The translations under genes were made by a program, and so were the position numbers. This document shows, piece after piece, positions 1 through 10,207 of a DNA stretch of 64,000 bases. This DNA comes from Pseudonocardia hydrocarbonoxydans. Its GTDB lineage: Bacteria > Actinomycetota > Actinomycetes > Mycobacteriales > Pseudonocardiaceae. How positions within the stretch are numbered: position 1 is the stretch's first letter; the number at the start of each line of letters is the position of its first letter. The notes below the pieces were generated by a model. The model saw only the letters and a program-made list of their open reading frames with translations. It was not told the DNA's origin and ran no database searches. The stretch lies in the NCBI RefSeq assembly GCF_006539565.1, contig NZ_BJNG01000036.1:82155-146154 (forward strand), written 5' to 3'.

Positions 1-579
1 ATCCGGGCGTCGGACCAGGACCGTCACCGCGTCGCCGAGCAGCTGCACGCGGCGGCGGCCGACGGCCGGATCACCCTCGACGAGCTGGGCGAGCGGCTGG
101 GCACCCTGTACTCCGCCCGCACCTACGGCGAGCTCGCCCCGCTCACCCGCGACCTGCCGGTGGAGGTCGTCGGACGGCCGGTGCCGGAGGTCGCGCCCGG
201 CGACGCCGAGGGTCCGTCGGTGTCGGTCGCGGTCCTGAGCGGGTGCGACCGCACCGGGCAGTGGGTCGTCCCCCCGCGGCACACCGCGGTGGCGGTCCTG
301 GGCGGCGTGCGGCTCGACCTGCGGCACGCCCGGTTCTCCGGCCGGGACACCACGATCACCGCCGTCGCGATCCTCGGCGGCATCGAGATCACGGTGCCCG
401 ACCACCTCGACGTCGTCGTCGACGGGTTCGGCCTGCTGGGCGGGTTCGCCGGGCACAGCACCGGCTCCGGGTCCGGCGGGCCACGGGTGCGGATCACCGG
501 CCTCGCGCTGCTGGGGGGCGTCGACGTCAAGCGGGCGACGCCGGAGATCGGGCCGGGGGGCAAGGAGCTCCCATCATGA
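1..579 (+). CDS. DUF1707 / SHOCT-like protein, 5' end outside window
   Basis: The reading frame is open from the first base, so the start lies to the left. The first codons read IRASDQDRHRVAEQL, then a helical segment ending in LDELGERLGTLYSARTYGEL; this is the DUF1707 signature (R-x-SDxDRxxVAExL ... LDEfxERlxxayxArTxgeL), about 50 residues. The remaining ~140 residues are beta-rich and repeat short GG-hydrophobic units (VLGGVRLDL, ILGGIEITV, LLGGVDV), as in the C-terminal LiaF-like domain (DUF2154) often joined to DUF1707. No membrane segment is visible in the part present. Members are small actinobacterial proteins of unknown biochemical role, probably envelope-stress related by analogy with LiaF. 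The stop codon lies inside the left arm of a long inverted repeat. Confidence 0.8.
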   Translation: MRASDQDRHRVAEQLHAAAADGRITLDELGERLGTLYSARTYGELAPLTRDLPVEVVGRPVPEVAPGDAEGPSVSVAVLSGCDRTGQWVVPPRHTAVAVLGGVRLDLRHARFSGRDTTITAVAILGGIEITVPDHLDVVVDGFGLLGGFAGHSTGSGSGGPRVRITGLALLGGVDVKRATPEIGPGGKELPS

Positions 580-644
580 TCACCACGTGCGGTGCAGGAC
601 GGTCACGGACGGTCGGTGTGCACCGCACGTGGTGATCATGATGG
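571..644. repeat. perfect 26-bp inverted repeat, 22-nt loop
   Basis: Arms are 571-596 and 619-644 and are perfectly complementary; the core reads CACCACGTGCGGTGCA. The left arm includes the stop codon of the DUF1707 gene (577-579). A transcript would form a very stable hairpin, so it could terminate that gene. However, no U-tract follows, and the arms are long enough to suggest a dispersed palindromic element. Confidence 0.85.
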
Positions 645-736
645 TGGGGGGCTGCCCGAACTCACCTGTTCGGGTGTCCGGGTCGTCACCGTCCGTGTGA
701 TGTGGCGGGCCGGGGTGCCGGGGGAGGCTCTGCGGT

Positions 737-2122
737 GTGCCGCACCCGCCCGCCCCGCCCCGCCGGCGCGGGGGACGCCACCGCCGCCGGTCCGCACCGC
801 TGCCGCTCGTGCGGGCGGCGTTCGGGGCGCTCGTGCTGGCCGTGGTCGTCGGCGGGGTGCCGGCGGCCGGACCGGCCGGGATCGTCCCGGGTTCGGTCCC
901 GGTGGTCGCGCAGCCGCCCGACCGTCCCGACCGGGTGGCGGAGGTCGCCGGCGTCGCGGTGCAGGCGGCACTGGCGCAGCTCGGCCTGCCCTACGAGTGG
1001 GGCGGTGACGGGCCGGCCGCGGGCGACGCCGGTTTCGACTGCTCCGGGCTCACCCGCCATGCCTACGCCGTGGCCGGTGTCGCGCTGCCGCGCACGGCCC
1101 ACACCCAGTTCTACGCCGGGCCCGGGGTGCCCGACGGGATGCCGCTGCAGCCCGGTGACCTGGTGTTCTACGGGACCCCCGCCCGCGTGTACCACGTCGG
1201 GCTCTACCTGGGCGACGGCGCGATGGTCAACGCGCCGTCGCGGGGGCGACCGGTGCAGGTGGCCCGCCACCGCTATCCCGGCGACGCGTACCTGGGCGCC
1301 ACCCGGCCCGCCGCGCTCGGTGACCCCGCGCTCGTCCCGCCGCGCCCGGCGCCCGCCCCCGCACCCGTCCCGCTGCCCGAGGTGTTCGACGCCCCGCCCG
1401 CCCCGCTGCCGGACGGGCTGCGCGACGGGCCGGGCGACGGGCCGGGCGACGGGCCGGGCGACGAGGTGCGCGCCGCCGGTCCGCCGTCGCCCGACGCCCT
1501 CGCCGCCGGGCCCGCGGACGTGGGGGACATCGTCGCGGCCCGGCGCAGCGTCCTCCCCGGCCCGTCGCCGTCGGGAGACCGCCGGCCCGCCGGGGTGCAG
1601 GCACCGCCCGTCGCGGAGGTCCCCGCGGCCGCCCCGCCCGCTGTCGACCCGCCCGCTGTCGCCCCGCCCGCAGCCGCCCCGCCCGCGGCCGCCCCGCCCG
1701 CCGTCGCCCCGCCCGGTGGGGGCCCCGTCGGTGTCCGGCTCGCGCCACCGTCCGTTCCCCGCCCACCGTCCGTCCCCGGCCCGTCGTCCGATCCCGGGGA
1801 CGGGGACGGGGCCGGGTCGCCGCTCCCGGCCGGCCCGGCCACCCTCGTCGCCACGCGCGACCGGCACGTCGTCGTCCCCGCCGCCGACCCCGGACCGGGG
1901 GGCCCGTCCCCGGTGACCGGCCGGGTGCTGCAGGTGCCGCCCGACCTGCTCGACGGGCTGCGCCCCGGCGACCCGGTCGAGCTGACCACCGCCGACGTCA
2001 CCGACGACCTGACCGTGGTCTCCCGGACCGAGGTCCCGGCCGGGGAGGTGGCGGCCGTGACGGCGACCGCCCTCGCCGCGCCGGGCCCGGACGGCCGGTG
2101 GACTCTGGTGGTCCTGGGTTAG
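737..2122 (+). CDS. NlpC/P60 family cell-wall peptidase with proline-rich tail
   Basis: This is a 461-residue exported endopeptidase, expected to cut peptide cross-bridges of peptidoglycan. An arginine-rich N terminus is followed by one hydrophobic segment (about residues 25-48), a signal peptide or anchor. The NlpC/P60 domain covers about 70-185, with catalytic Cys102 in DCSGL, His153 in YHVGLYLG and probable third residue Asn165 (MVNAPSRG). Residues 190-360 are low-complexity, with PGDG repeats (1431-1461) and PPA(V/A)APP repeats (1620-1720), likely a wall-spanning linker. The last ~90 residues form a small folded beta-rich domain I do not recognise. The start is GTG at 737 with GGGGAGG 10 nt upstream. 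Its TAG stop overlaps the stop of the convergent gene by 4 nt. Confidence 0.88.
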   Translation: MPHPPAPPRRRGGRHRRRSAPLPLVRAAFGALVLAVVVGGVPAAGPAGIVPGSVPVVAQPPDRPDRVAEVAGVAVQAALAQLGLPYEWGGDGPAAGDAGFDCSGLTRHAYAVAGVALPRTAHTQFYAGPGVPDGMPLQPGDLVFYGTPARVYHVGLYLGDGAMVNAPSRGRPVQVARHRYPGDAYLGATRPAALGDPALVPPRPAPAPAPVPLPEVFDAPPAPLPDGLRDGPGDGPGDGPGDEVRAAGPPSPDALAAGPADVGDIVAARRSVLPGPSPSGDRRPAGVQAPPVAEVPAAAPPAVDPPAVAPPAAAPPAAAPPAVAPPGGGPVGVRLAPPSVPRPPSVPGPSSDPGDGDGAGSPLPAGPATLVATRDRHVVVPAADPGPGGPSPVTGRVLQVPPDLLDGLRPGDPVELTTADVTDDLTVVSRTEVPAGEVAAVTATALAAPGPDGRWTLVVLG

Positions 2123-3885
2123 GCGCTGCGCAGCGGCAGGGCCAGCTCGGCCGGGGCGCCCGGCGTCAGGCGCACCGGGATGCCCCAGTCCTGCTGGTAG
2201 CGGTGGCAGGCGGCGAAGACGCCGTCGCCGTCGTCGCAGGCCGCCGCGGCCACGCTGACCTGCAGCACGCCCTCGCCGCCGTCGGCCAGCACCAGCTCGC
2301 GCGCGAGCCCGGGGGAGGTGCCCGCCCCGGACACCAGCAGCTCGGGGGGCGACGCGGCGACCGTCAGCGAGGTGGGGTCGCCGAAGCGGGTGTCGAGGTG
2401 CTGCCCGGTGGGCGGGACGAACTCGATCCGCAGCGCCAGCGGGCCGGGGGAGAGGTCGGTGCGGGTCCGCCGGACGCGGTGCGCCGCCCCGTCGACCCGG
2501 GTCGAGGCCGGGATCGGCACCCGCACCAGCCGGTGCGCCGCGGACTCCACGACCACGAGCGTCTCCCCGTCGACGAGGACGTCCGAGGGCTCCCGCAGGC
2601 CGGTGGCCAGCGTGGACACCGTGCGGGTGGCGGGGTCGTAGCGGCGCAGCGCCCCGTTGTAGGTGTCGGCGACGACGACCGACCCGTCGGGCAGCACGGC
2701 CACCCCGAGCGGGTGCTGGAGCAGGGCCTGCGCGGCGTCCCCGTCGCGGTGGCCGAAGTCGAACAGCCCCAGGCCGACGGCCGTGCTCACCTGCGCCCCG
2801 ACGCCGGGGGCCGGGGTCATCGACCGCAGCGCGGAGGTCTCGGAGTCGGCGATCCACAGCGTGCCGTCGGGGGCGACGGCCAGGCCGGAGGGCTGGGCGA
2901 AGAACGCCTCGGACGGCGGCCCGTCGCGTAGGCCCTCGTTGGTGGTGCCGGCCAGCACGGTCGCCTCCCCGGTCGCCGGGTCGACCGACCACAGCTGGTG
3001 CGTGCCCGCCATCGCGACGACGACGCGCCCGTCCCACAGGGCGAGGTCCCACGGCGTCGACAGCTCGGTCGCCGCCTGCCCGACCTCCACCCTCGTGCGC
3101 AGCTGCGCACCCGTGCCGGCCAGGGTCGAGACGGCCCCGTCGGACAGGCGCACGCGGCGGATCACGTGGTTCACCGAGTCGGCGACCAGCACGTCGTCAC
3201 CGAGCAGGAGCAGGCCCTGCGGCTCGGAGAACGGGCCGCCGCGCTCCCCGGACCCGATCCGCCGCCGCTCGGTGACGAGGTCGGGTTCGAGCTCCACGAG
3301 CTGGTGGTGCGTGGTGTCGGACACCAGGAAGGTGCCGTCGTGCCCGTCCCCGGGTGGCAGGGCGATCACCTTGCCCGGGAAGCGCAGCGCCGTCTCCGGC
3401 TCCGGCGGCGCGACGTAGGGCCCCTCGCCCCGGCGCAGGGCACCGGCGTGGGTCCGCACCAGCTCCTCGAGGAGGACCCCGAGCCCGTGCGCGTGCCCCT
3501 CCCCGGCCATCTGCGCGACGACGTACCCGGCCGGGTCGACGACGACGAGCGTCGGCCACGCGCGGGCGGCGTAGGCGTCCCACGTGCGCAGCTCGGGGTC
3601 GTCGAGCACCGGGTGGGTCACGCCGTAGCGCTCCACCGCGTCCTCGACGGCGACCGGGTCGGCCTCGTGCACGAACTTCGGCGAGTGCACCCCGACGACC
3701 ACGAGCTCGTCGGCGAACCGTTCCTCCAGCGCACGCAGCTCGTCGAGGACGTGCAGGCAGTTGACGCAGCAGAACGTCCAGAAGTCCAGCAGGACGATCC
3801 TGCCGCGCAGGTCGGCGAGGCGGAGGTCCTTCCCGCCGGTGTTGAGCCAGCGTCGCCCGAGCAGTTCCGGGGCCCGTACCCGCAT
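2119..3885 (-). CDS. thioredoxin-like domain plus NHL repeat protein (NHLRC2-like)
   Basis: A 588-residue cytoplasmic-looking protein; no signal peptide is seen. Residues 1-150 form a TlpA/thioredoxin fold with the redox motif CCVNC at 39-43 (FWTFCCVNC). About 170-500 carry NHL-type beta-propeller repeats, seen as recurring blocks such as GLAVAPDGTLWIADS and GVAVLPDGSVVVADT. The C-terminal ~90 residues are a beta domain typical of the family. NHLRC2-like proteins combine these three modules; a disulfide-linked or scaffold role is inferred, not shown. ATG at 3885 was chosen because the thioredoxin domain begins soon after it; GTG at 3894 is an alternative. It is transcribed divergently from the glycosylase gene at 3952, with only 66 bp between them. 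Confidence 0.88.
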   Translation of the reverse strand: MRVRAPELLGRRWLNTGGKDLRLADLRGRIVLLDFWTFCCVNCLHVLDELRALEERFADELVVVGVHSPKFVHEADPVAVEDAVERYGVTHPVLDDPELRTWDAYAARAWPTLVVVDPAGYVVAQMAGEGHAHGLGVLLEELVRTHAGALRRGEGPYVAPPEPETALRFPGKVIALPPGDGHDGTFLVSDTTHHQLVELEPDLVTERRRIGSGERGGPFSEPQGLLLLGDDVLVADSVNHVIRRVRLSDGAVSTLAGTGAQLRTRVEVGQAATELSTPWDLALWDGRVVVAMAGTHQLWSVDPATGEATVLAGTTNEGLRDGPPSEAFFAQPSGLAVAPDGTLWIADSETSALRSMTPAPGVGAQVSTAVGLGLFDFGHRDGDAAQALLQHPLGVAVLPDGSVVVADTYNGALRRYDPATRTVSTLATGLREPSDVLVDGETLVVVESAAHRLVRVPIPASTRVDGAAHRVRRTRTDLSPGPLALRIEFVPPTGQHLDTRFGDPTSLTVAASPPELLVSGAGTSPGLARELVLADGGEGVLQVSVAAAACDDGDGVFAACHRYQQDWGIPVRLTPGAPAELALPLRSA

Positions 3886-3951
3886 GCGATCCACACGCCG
3901 CCCAACCCCGCCCGCCGCGCGCGTGTTCCGCCGCCCGGCGAGGATGGGGTC

Positions 3952-4734
3952 ATGCCGGAACTGCCCGAGGTGGAGCTCGCCCGCACCGTGCTGTGCGACG
4001 CGCTGCACCGGGAGATCGCCTCGGTCGACGACAACGACGACTGGGTGTGCCGCCCGCACCCGCCCGGCCAGATCGCCGCGGCGCTGGTCGGCGGTGAGCT
4101 GACCGCGGCGCACCGGCGGGGGAAGACGATGTGGTGCGAGACGTCCACCGGCCCGCACCTGGGCATCCACCTCGGGATGGGCGGGCAGATCATCGTGGAC
4201 GGGCGGGTCGGCCCGACCGGCCCCGAGCACCGCGCCCCCGGCCCCCGCAAGCCCGAGTGGGACCGCTTCACCGTCCGCTTCGCCGACGGCGGCCGGCTGA
4301 CGCTGTTCGACAAGCGGCGCCTGGGCCGCGTCCGCCTGGACCCCGACATCGACGCGCTCGGCCCGGACGCCGCGACGATCACCCGCGAGGAATTCCGCAC
4401 CCGCGTCCGGCGCGGGCACGCCGCGGTGAAGGCGCGGCTGCTGGACCAGACCGTGCTCGCCGGCGTCGGCAACCTGCTCGCCGACGAGACGCTGTGGCAG
4501 GCCTCGATCAGCCCGTCGCGCCCCGCCGACGAGCTGCGGCCGGCCGAGGTCGACCGCCTGCACGACTGCCTGGAGGCGTCGCTGAAGGCGGCCGTCGCGC
4601 ACGGGGGCGTGCACACCGGCGAGGTGATCCCGTACCGGCACGCCGACGCCGCGTGCCCCCGCTGCGGGTCGCCGATGCGTCACGGGACGGTCGGTGGCCG
4701 CTCGACCTGGTGGTGCTCGACCGAGCAGCGCTGA
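3952..4734 (+). CDS. Fpg/Nei family DNA glycosylase
   Basis: Base-excision repair glycosylase/AP lyase of 260 residues for oxidised bases. The N terminus after Met removal is PELPEVE, giving catalytic Pro1 and Glu2 as in MutM/Nei. The helix-two-turn-helix core (KARLLDQTVLAGVGNLLADE) is present around 165-185. The C-terminal zinc finger is atypical: Cys235, Cys238 and Cys255 are present, but the fourth ligand position (258) is Glu in the terminal WWCSTEQR. Fpg versus Nei cannot be decided; the spacing resembles actinobacterial Nei-like proteins. The start ATG is fixed by the invariant N terminus. It ends 5 nt from the convergent cupin gene. Confidence 0.9.
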   Translation: MPELPEVELARTVLCDALHREIASVDDNDDWVCRPHPPGQIAAALVGGELTAAHRRGKTMWCETSTGPHLGIHLGMGGQIIVDGRVGPTGPEHRAPGPRKPEWDRFTVRFADGGRLTLFDKRRLGRVRLDPDIDALGPDAATITREEFRTRVRRGHAAVKARLLDQTVLAGVGNLLADETLWQASISPSRPADELRPAEVDRLHDCLEASLKAAVAHGGVHTGEVIPYRHADAACPRCGSPMRHGTVGGRSTWWCSTEQR

Positions 4735-4739
4735 CCCGG

Positions 4740-5222
4740 TCAGAACGTGACGCCGTGGCGGGCCATGACCGGGCCGGTGGCCTCGAAGTCGAGGTCGCAG
4801 CCGTAGCGGGCGGCCATCGCGGCGAGCTCCTCGGGCGTCGGCCCGGCGGTGAGGTCGGCGAAGGACCGGAACAGGTCCTCCAGGCCGGACGGGGAGATCA
4901 GCTCCAGGCAGGAGGCCGGCTCGTCGCCGGCGTTCCAGAACGTGTGCCACTGGTCGCGCGGCTTGAACAGCAGGTCGCCGGGCCCGGCGACGAGCTCCTC
5001 GTCACCGAGCACCGCGCCGATCCGGCCGGTGAGCACGTAGGTGTACTCGTCCTCGTCGCGGTGGCGGTGCATCGGCGCGGCCAGCGCGCGCGGCTCGAAC
5101 AGGTGCTGGACCAGCGCGAACCTCCCGCCGGTCTCCTTGCCGTCGATCATGAAACGGTCCCGCACGCCGCCCAGTGCGGAGAAGTCGCCGTCGTGCGGTC
5201 CGAGGACTCGGGCTGTGGTCAT
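4740..5222 (-). CDS. cupin domain protein
   Basis: A 160-residue single-domain cupin. Motif 1 is seen at 52-66 (HRHRDEDEYTYVL) with metal ligands His52, His54 and Glu57 or Glu59, and motif 2 at about 82-95 (GDLLFKPRDQWHTFWN) with His93. Members are metal-binding dioxygenases, isomerases or small-molecule binders; the substrate cannot be read from sequence. It is divergent from the LuxR-family gene (89 bp between starts), with an imperfect dyad (ATTCC-A-GGAA) at about 5258-5266, so it may be that regulator's target. This link is inferred from layout only. Confidence 0.8.
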   Translation of the reverse strand: MTTARVLGPHDGDFSALGGVRDRFMIDGKETGGRFALVQHLFEPRALAAPMHRHRDEDEYTYVLTGRIGAVLGDEELVAGPGDLLFKPRDQWHTFWNAGDEPASCLELISPSGLEDLFRSFADLTAGPTPEELAAMAARYGCDLDFEATGPVMARHGVTF

Positions 5223-5311
5223 GGCGGGAACGCTAGGTCGGCGCGGCGGCCCGGCCCATTCCAGGAAAGTGGTATCCCGCCCGGTCCGCGGCGGGCGTAG
5301 CGTCGGCCGCC

Positions 5312-6421
5312 GTGACCGACCTGCAGCGCGCCGCCGACCGGATCGCCCGCGTCGCGGCCGCGCCGCTCGACCTGGTGACGCTGTGGCAGGAGGCCACCGA
5401 CGTCCTCTCCGGCGCCGTCCCCTTCTACTGGACGCCCTGCTGGTACACCCTGGACCCGGCGTCGCTGTTGATGACCAGCCACTTCCACGACGGCATGCCG
5501 GAGTTCCCGCAGGAGTGGCTCCAGGCCGAGTACCTCTCCGACGACGTGCACAAGCTGGTCGACGTCACCCGCTCCGGCGCCGGCATCTCGACCCTGCACG
5601 AGGTGACCGGCGGCGACCCGAGCGGAAGCCCGCGCTGGCGGGCGAACATGGAGATGGGCGGCGACCAGGAGCTGATCCTGGGCCTGCGCACGCGCACCGG
5701 CGAGGTCTGGGGCGCGCTGGGCCTCTACCGCGAGCCCGGCGAGCCGATGTTCGACCGGGCCGAGAAGGAGTTCCTCACGGCGGTGGCGCCGCGCCTCGCG
5801 GAGGGGGCCAGGCGCGCGCTGCTCGTCGGGGAGGCCACCGATCCGGAGGGGCCGGGATCGCCCGGCCTGGTGATCCTCGACGGGCGGTTCGAGACGCACT
5901 CCACGACCCCGGGCGTCGACGACCTGCTCGCCGACCTGCCCGACGGCGACGTCGGCGCCGGCCGGTTGCCCACCGCGGTGCTGGCGGTCGCGGCGCGGGC
6001 GCTGCGCGGCGACGGCACGACGGCGATGGCGCGGGTGCTCTCCCGCAGCGGCCGCTGGCTCGTGCTGCACGGCGCGCCGATGGACGCCGCGGGGGAGCGG
6101 CGCGTCGCGGTGATCATCGAGCCGGCGCACCCCGCCCGGATCCTACCGCTGCTCATGGCGGCCTACGGCCTCACCGAGCGGGAGCGCGACGTCACCGCGC
6201 TGGTGCTCCAGGGCAGCTCCACCGCGCAGATCGCGCGGGAGCTGGTGGTGTCACCGCACACCGTGCAGCAGCACCTGAAGTCGATCTTCGACAAGGCCGG
6301 GGTGCGGAGCAGGCGCGACCTCGTCGCCGCCGTGTTCTTCACCCACTACGAGCCGCGGTTCCGCGACAACGAGGGGCGCGTGGCCCGGAGCAGGCCGGTG
6401 CGCGGCGGACCGGCCGGCTGA
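5312..6421 (+). CDS. LuxR-family transcriptional regulator
   Basis: A 369-residue regulator. The C-terminal LuxR/FixJ helix-turn-helix is clear at about 284-338 (YGLTERERDVTALV ... SPHTVQQHLKSIFDKAGV). The N-terminal ~180 residues look like a GAF-type sensing domain, with no receiver-domain Asp motif and no ATPase P-loop. The GTG start at 5312 puts MTDLQRAADRIARV at the N terminus; no strong ribosome site is visible. Divergent from a cupin gene. The ligand is unknown. Confidence 0.85.
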   Translation: MTDLQRAADRIARVAAAPLDLVTLWQEATDVLSGAVPFYWTPCWYTLDPASLLMTSHFHDGMPEFPQEWLQAEYLSDDVHKLVDVTRSGAGISTLHEVTGGDPSGSPRWRANMEMGGDQELILGLRTRTGEVWGALGLYREPGEPMFDRAEKEFLTAVAPRLAEGARRALLVGEATDPEGPGSPGLVILDGRFETHSTTPGVDDLLADLPDGDVGAGRLPTAVLAVAARALRGDGTTAMARVLSRSGRWLVLHGAPMDAAGERRVAVIIEPAHPARILPLLMAAYGLTERERDVTALVLQGSSTAQIARELVVSPHTVQQHLKSIFDKAGVRSRRDLVAAVFFTHYEPRFRDNEGRVARSRPVRGGPAG

Positions 6422-6434
6422 GCCGGGCGCCGGA

Positions 6435-6518
6435 GATCACCGGAAGTGGTGCCCGGGTGTCGCCGGTGGCACCTGCCGGCCACTTCCGGCGATCATGCCC
6501 GCCGGTCGTGCCGGCGGG
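6435..6518. terminator. double hairpin between convergent genes
   Basis: Arms 6435-6449 and 6480-6494 pair with one mismatch (core CGGAAGTGG / CCACTTCCG). A second hairpin at 6498-6518 has an 8-bp stem (CCCGCCGG/CCGGCGGG) and a 5-nt loop. They lie between the ends of the LuxR gene (6421) and the PAP2 gene (6532), so a bidirectional terminator is likely. Confidence 0.6.
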
Positions 6519-6531
6519 ACGCGCCGGCCCC

Positions 6532-7266
6532 TCATGTCGCGGCGGCCGGCCGCAGCGCCCGCCGCCGCCACCAGGTCCACGTCGCGGCGCAGGCCGCGAG
6601 CCACGCAGCACCCAGCAGCCAGCCGATGAGCACGTCGCTGAACCAGTGCACGCCCAGGTAGACCCGCGTCGACCCGACGGCCCCGACCCAGAGCGCGCCG
6701 GCGAGCACCATCGCGACCCGGCCCGCCGTGCCGCGCCCGGCCCAGGCCAGCACCACCAGCGACCCGATCACGACCATCGACATCGTGGCGTGCCCCGAGG
6801 GCAGCGACTCGTTGGTCTCGCGCACCACCTGGGTCAGCGCCGGGGGCCGCGGCCGGTCGACCAGGATCTTGATGCCGCGGAACAGCAGCACCGCCCCCGC
6901 CATCGTCCCCACGACGAACACCGCGTCGGCGCGGCGGCCCCGCGCCCAGCACCACAGGCCCGTCAGCGTGGCGAGCAGGGCCATCGCGAAGGTGTTGCCG
7001 ACCTCGGTGATCGTGACGGCGACGGTGCTGAGCCCGGCGGAGCGGGACTCGACGGCCTCACCGAGGAACCGGGCGTCGAGCCGGCCGGGGCCGACGGTGT
7101 CGAGCGCCGCCCACATCGCCGCCCCGGCGCCGAGCAGCAGCAACACCGCCAGCAGCACGGTCCGTCCGGGCCGGGGAGCCGTGGGGGCCAGGGGGCCGTC
7201 GAGGCCTGCGGGCGGCGCGGGGTCGCCGGTCGGGGCGGGCTCCGGCGCCCCCGGGGTGTGCGTCAT
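6532..7266 (-). CDS. PAP2-family membrane phosphatase
   Basis: A 244-residue integral membrane lipid phosphatase. All three family motifs are present: KILVDRPRP (133-141), PSGH (156-159) and the STRVYLGVHWFSDV motif with Arg201 and His207. There are about five or six hydrophobic segments between 36 and 235. The first ~35 residues are proline-rich and cytoplasmic. The likely substrate is phosphatidic acid or undecaprenyl pyrophosphate; sequence alone does not separate these. It is on the same strand as pgi, 40 nt downstream of its probable co-transcribed neighbour's end. Confidence 0.88.
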   Translation of the reverse strand: MTHTPGAPEPAPTGDPAPPAGLDGPLAPTAPRPGRTVLLAVLLLLGAGAAMWAALDTVGPGRLDARFLGEAVESRSAGLSTVAVTITEVGNTFAMALLATLTGLWCWARGRRADAVFVVGTMAGAVLLFRGIKILVDRPRPPALTQVVRETNESLPSGHATMSMVVIGSLVVLAWAGRGTAGRVAMVLAGALWVGAVGSTRVYLGVHWFSDVLIGWLLGAAWLAACAATWTWWRRRALRPAAAT

Positions 7267-7306
7267 CGCCGTCCTCGTCCGTCGTCCTCGTCGCCGGCGT
7301 TCCCGG

Positions 7307-8944
<1,638 letters not shown>

Positions 8945-8963
8945 CCCGACATCCTGCCGTCCG

Positions 8964-9731
8964 TCAGGGGCGCGCGGGAGCCGGGGCGTCGCCGACGTCG
9001 GCGGTGCGCTCCCACAACGCGATGCCGCCCAGCAGCCCGGAGATGTTGGGGACGATCGTGCGGTTCGGCCCGAGGGTGGCGGGGTCGAGCTTCTTGGCGT
9101 TGCCGCCGCCGATGAAGACGTGGTCGGGCAGGACCATCGCCTCGAGCGCCTGCAGCGCGTCGAGGACGCGCTCGCGCCAGACGTGCTTGCCGACCTGCTC
9201 GCGCTGGTTGTCCCCGCACGCCACCTCGATCGAGAGGCCCTCGCCGAACCGGCCGTGCGAGAGCTCCATGTGCGGGAGCAGCACGCCGTCGAAGAAGATC
9301 GCGCAGCCGACCCCGGTGCCGAGCGTGATCACCAGCTCCAGCCCCTGCCCGGACACGACGGCCGAGCCCTGCACGTCGGCGTCGTTGGCCACCCGCACCG
9401 GGCGCCCGAACCGCTCGCGCAGCGCGGTCTCCAGCTCGTAGCCGTGCCACTGCGCCACCAGCTCGGGATCCGGCGGCAGCCCGGGCCCGCGCCGGGAGAA
9501 CGCGGGCACCTCGCGCACCCGGCCGCGCCGGATCGCGCCGGGGAAGCCGACGGACACGCGGTCGTAGGAGGGCTGGGTGGCGGCCAGTGCGTCGAGCTCC
9601 TCGAGCAGCACCGGCGGCGTGCACGGGTAGGGGGTCTCGCGGCGGACGCGCTCGGAGGTCATCTCGCCCGCGGGGTCGAGCACCGTGGCCTTCAGGCCCG
9701 AACCGCCGATGTCGATGGCAAGGGTGAGCAT
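8964..9731 (-). CDS. ROK-family sugar kinase, polyphosphate glucokinase-like
   Basis: A 255-residue kinase. N-terminal phosphate-binding motif [13 protein letters not shown], second motif [12 protein letters not shown] and third motif IGGGNAKK are visible, the layout of actinobacterial PpgK. The second sugar-binding part (LPHMELSH) is close to, but not identical with, the ELG-H motif of characterised polyphosphate glucokinases, so the phosphate donor (polyphosphate or ATP) is not certain. Position directly before pgi supports phosphorylation of glucose. A longer frame to 9827 exists, but the ATG at 9731 places the first beta strand at the N terminus as in relatives. Confidence 0.8.
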   Translation of the reverse strand: MLTLAIDIGGSGLKATVLDPAGEMTSERVRRETPYPCTPPVLLEELDALAATQPSYDRVSVGFPGAIRRGRVREVPAFSRRGPGLPPDPELVAQWHGYELETALRERFGRPVRVANDADVQGSAVVSGQGLELVITLGTGVGCAIFFDGVLLPHMELSHGRFGEGLSIEVACGDNQREQVGKHVWRERVLDALQALEAMVLPDHVFIGGGNAKKLDPATLGPNRTIVPNISGLLGGIALWERTADVGDAPAPARP

Positions 9732-9817
9732 GGGTGCGAACGCTACAGGGACCACCACGGGGACCGGTGGTACCAGCACCCTCCCCGCGTCGCCCGCCGC
9801 GCGCTGGGATGGACCCC

Positions 9818-10207
9818 ATGACCTCACTCGTCACGCCCGCCTGGTGGATGGCCGGCGGCCTGCGCAACGTCCCGGGAGTCCTCGCCGCGGGGGAGGGTCG
9901 TCTCGCCTTCGTCACCGACGACGGTCCGGTGTTCTCCGTGCCGCTGGCGGAGGTGTCCGACGTCCGCTGGCCGTGGCACTGGTTCGGCGGCGGCTGCCGC
10001 CTCGTCGCGGGCGGGCAGCGCTACGCGATCACCTTCGTCCGGCCCAACGGGGCGCCGCCGGTGACACCGTCGCTGCTGGAGGCCACCCAGTCGCTCGCCG
10101 TGGTCCTGTCGCTGGGCGCGGTGCCGGCGCACTCCGTCACCGGCCTGTTCGACGTCCGCAGCGGCCGGAAGGCGGGCGCGGCGTGGAAGGAGGTGCTGCC
10201 GCGCTAG
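9818..10207 (+). CDS. small hypothetical protein, PH-like fold suspected
   Basis: A 129-residue soluble protein with alternating strands: GRLAFVTDDGPVFSVPLAEV, then a Trp-rich stretch (DVRWPWHWFGGG), then RYAITFVRP. This resembles the bacterial PH/GRAM-like pattern in which a value is converted through strand-turn-strand units, but it is not diagnostic. Start ATG at 9818 is preferred, with GGATGGA just upstream; ATG at 9809 is in frame and also possible. Its TAG stop shares CTAG with the stop codon of thrC on the other strand. Confidence 0.6.
   Translation: MTSLVTPAWWMAGGLRNVPGVLAAGEGRLAFVTDDGPVFSVPLAEVSDVRWPWHWFGGGCRLVAGGQRYAITFVRPNGAPPVTPSLLEATQSLAVVLSLGAVPAHSVTGLFDVRSGRKAGAAWKEVLPR

Noticed and set aside
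1431..1461. PGDG coding repeats as a separate mobile or minisatellite element
   Set aside because: They are in frame, within a proline-rich linker of the NlpC/P60 protein, and explained by that linker.
686..3052. Long minus-strand frame over the NlpC/P60 gene
   Set aside because: It consists of Arg/Gly/Pro-rich shadow sequence opposite two well-supported genes.
8964..9731. Firm call as polyphosphate glucokinase (ppgK)
   Set aside because: The fold and neighbours fit, but donor-site motifs differ enough from characterised PpgK that the symbol was withheld.
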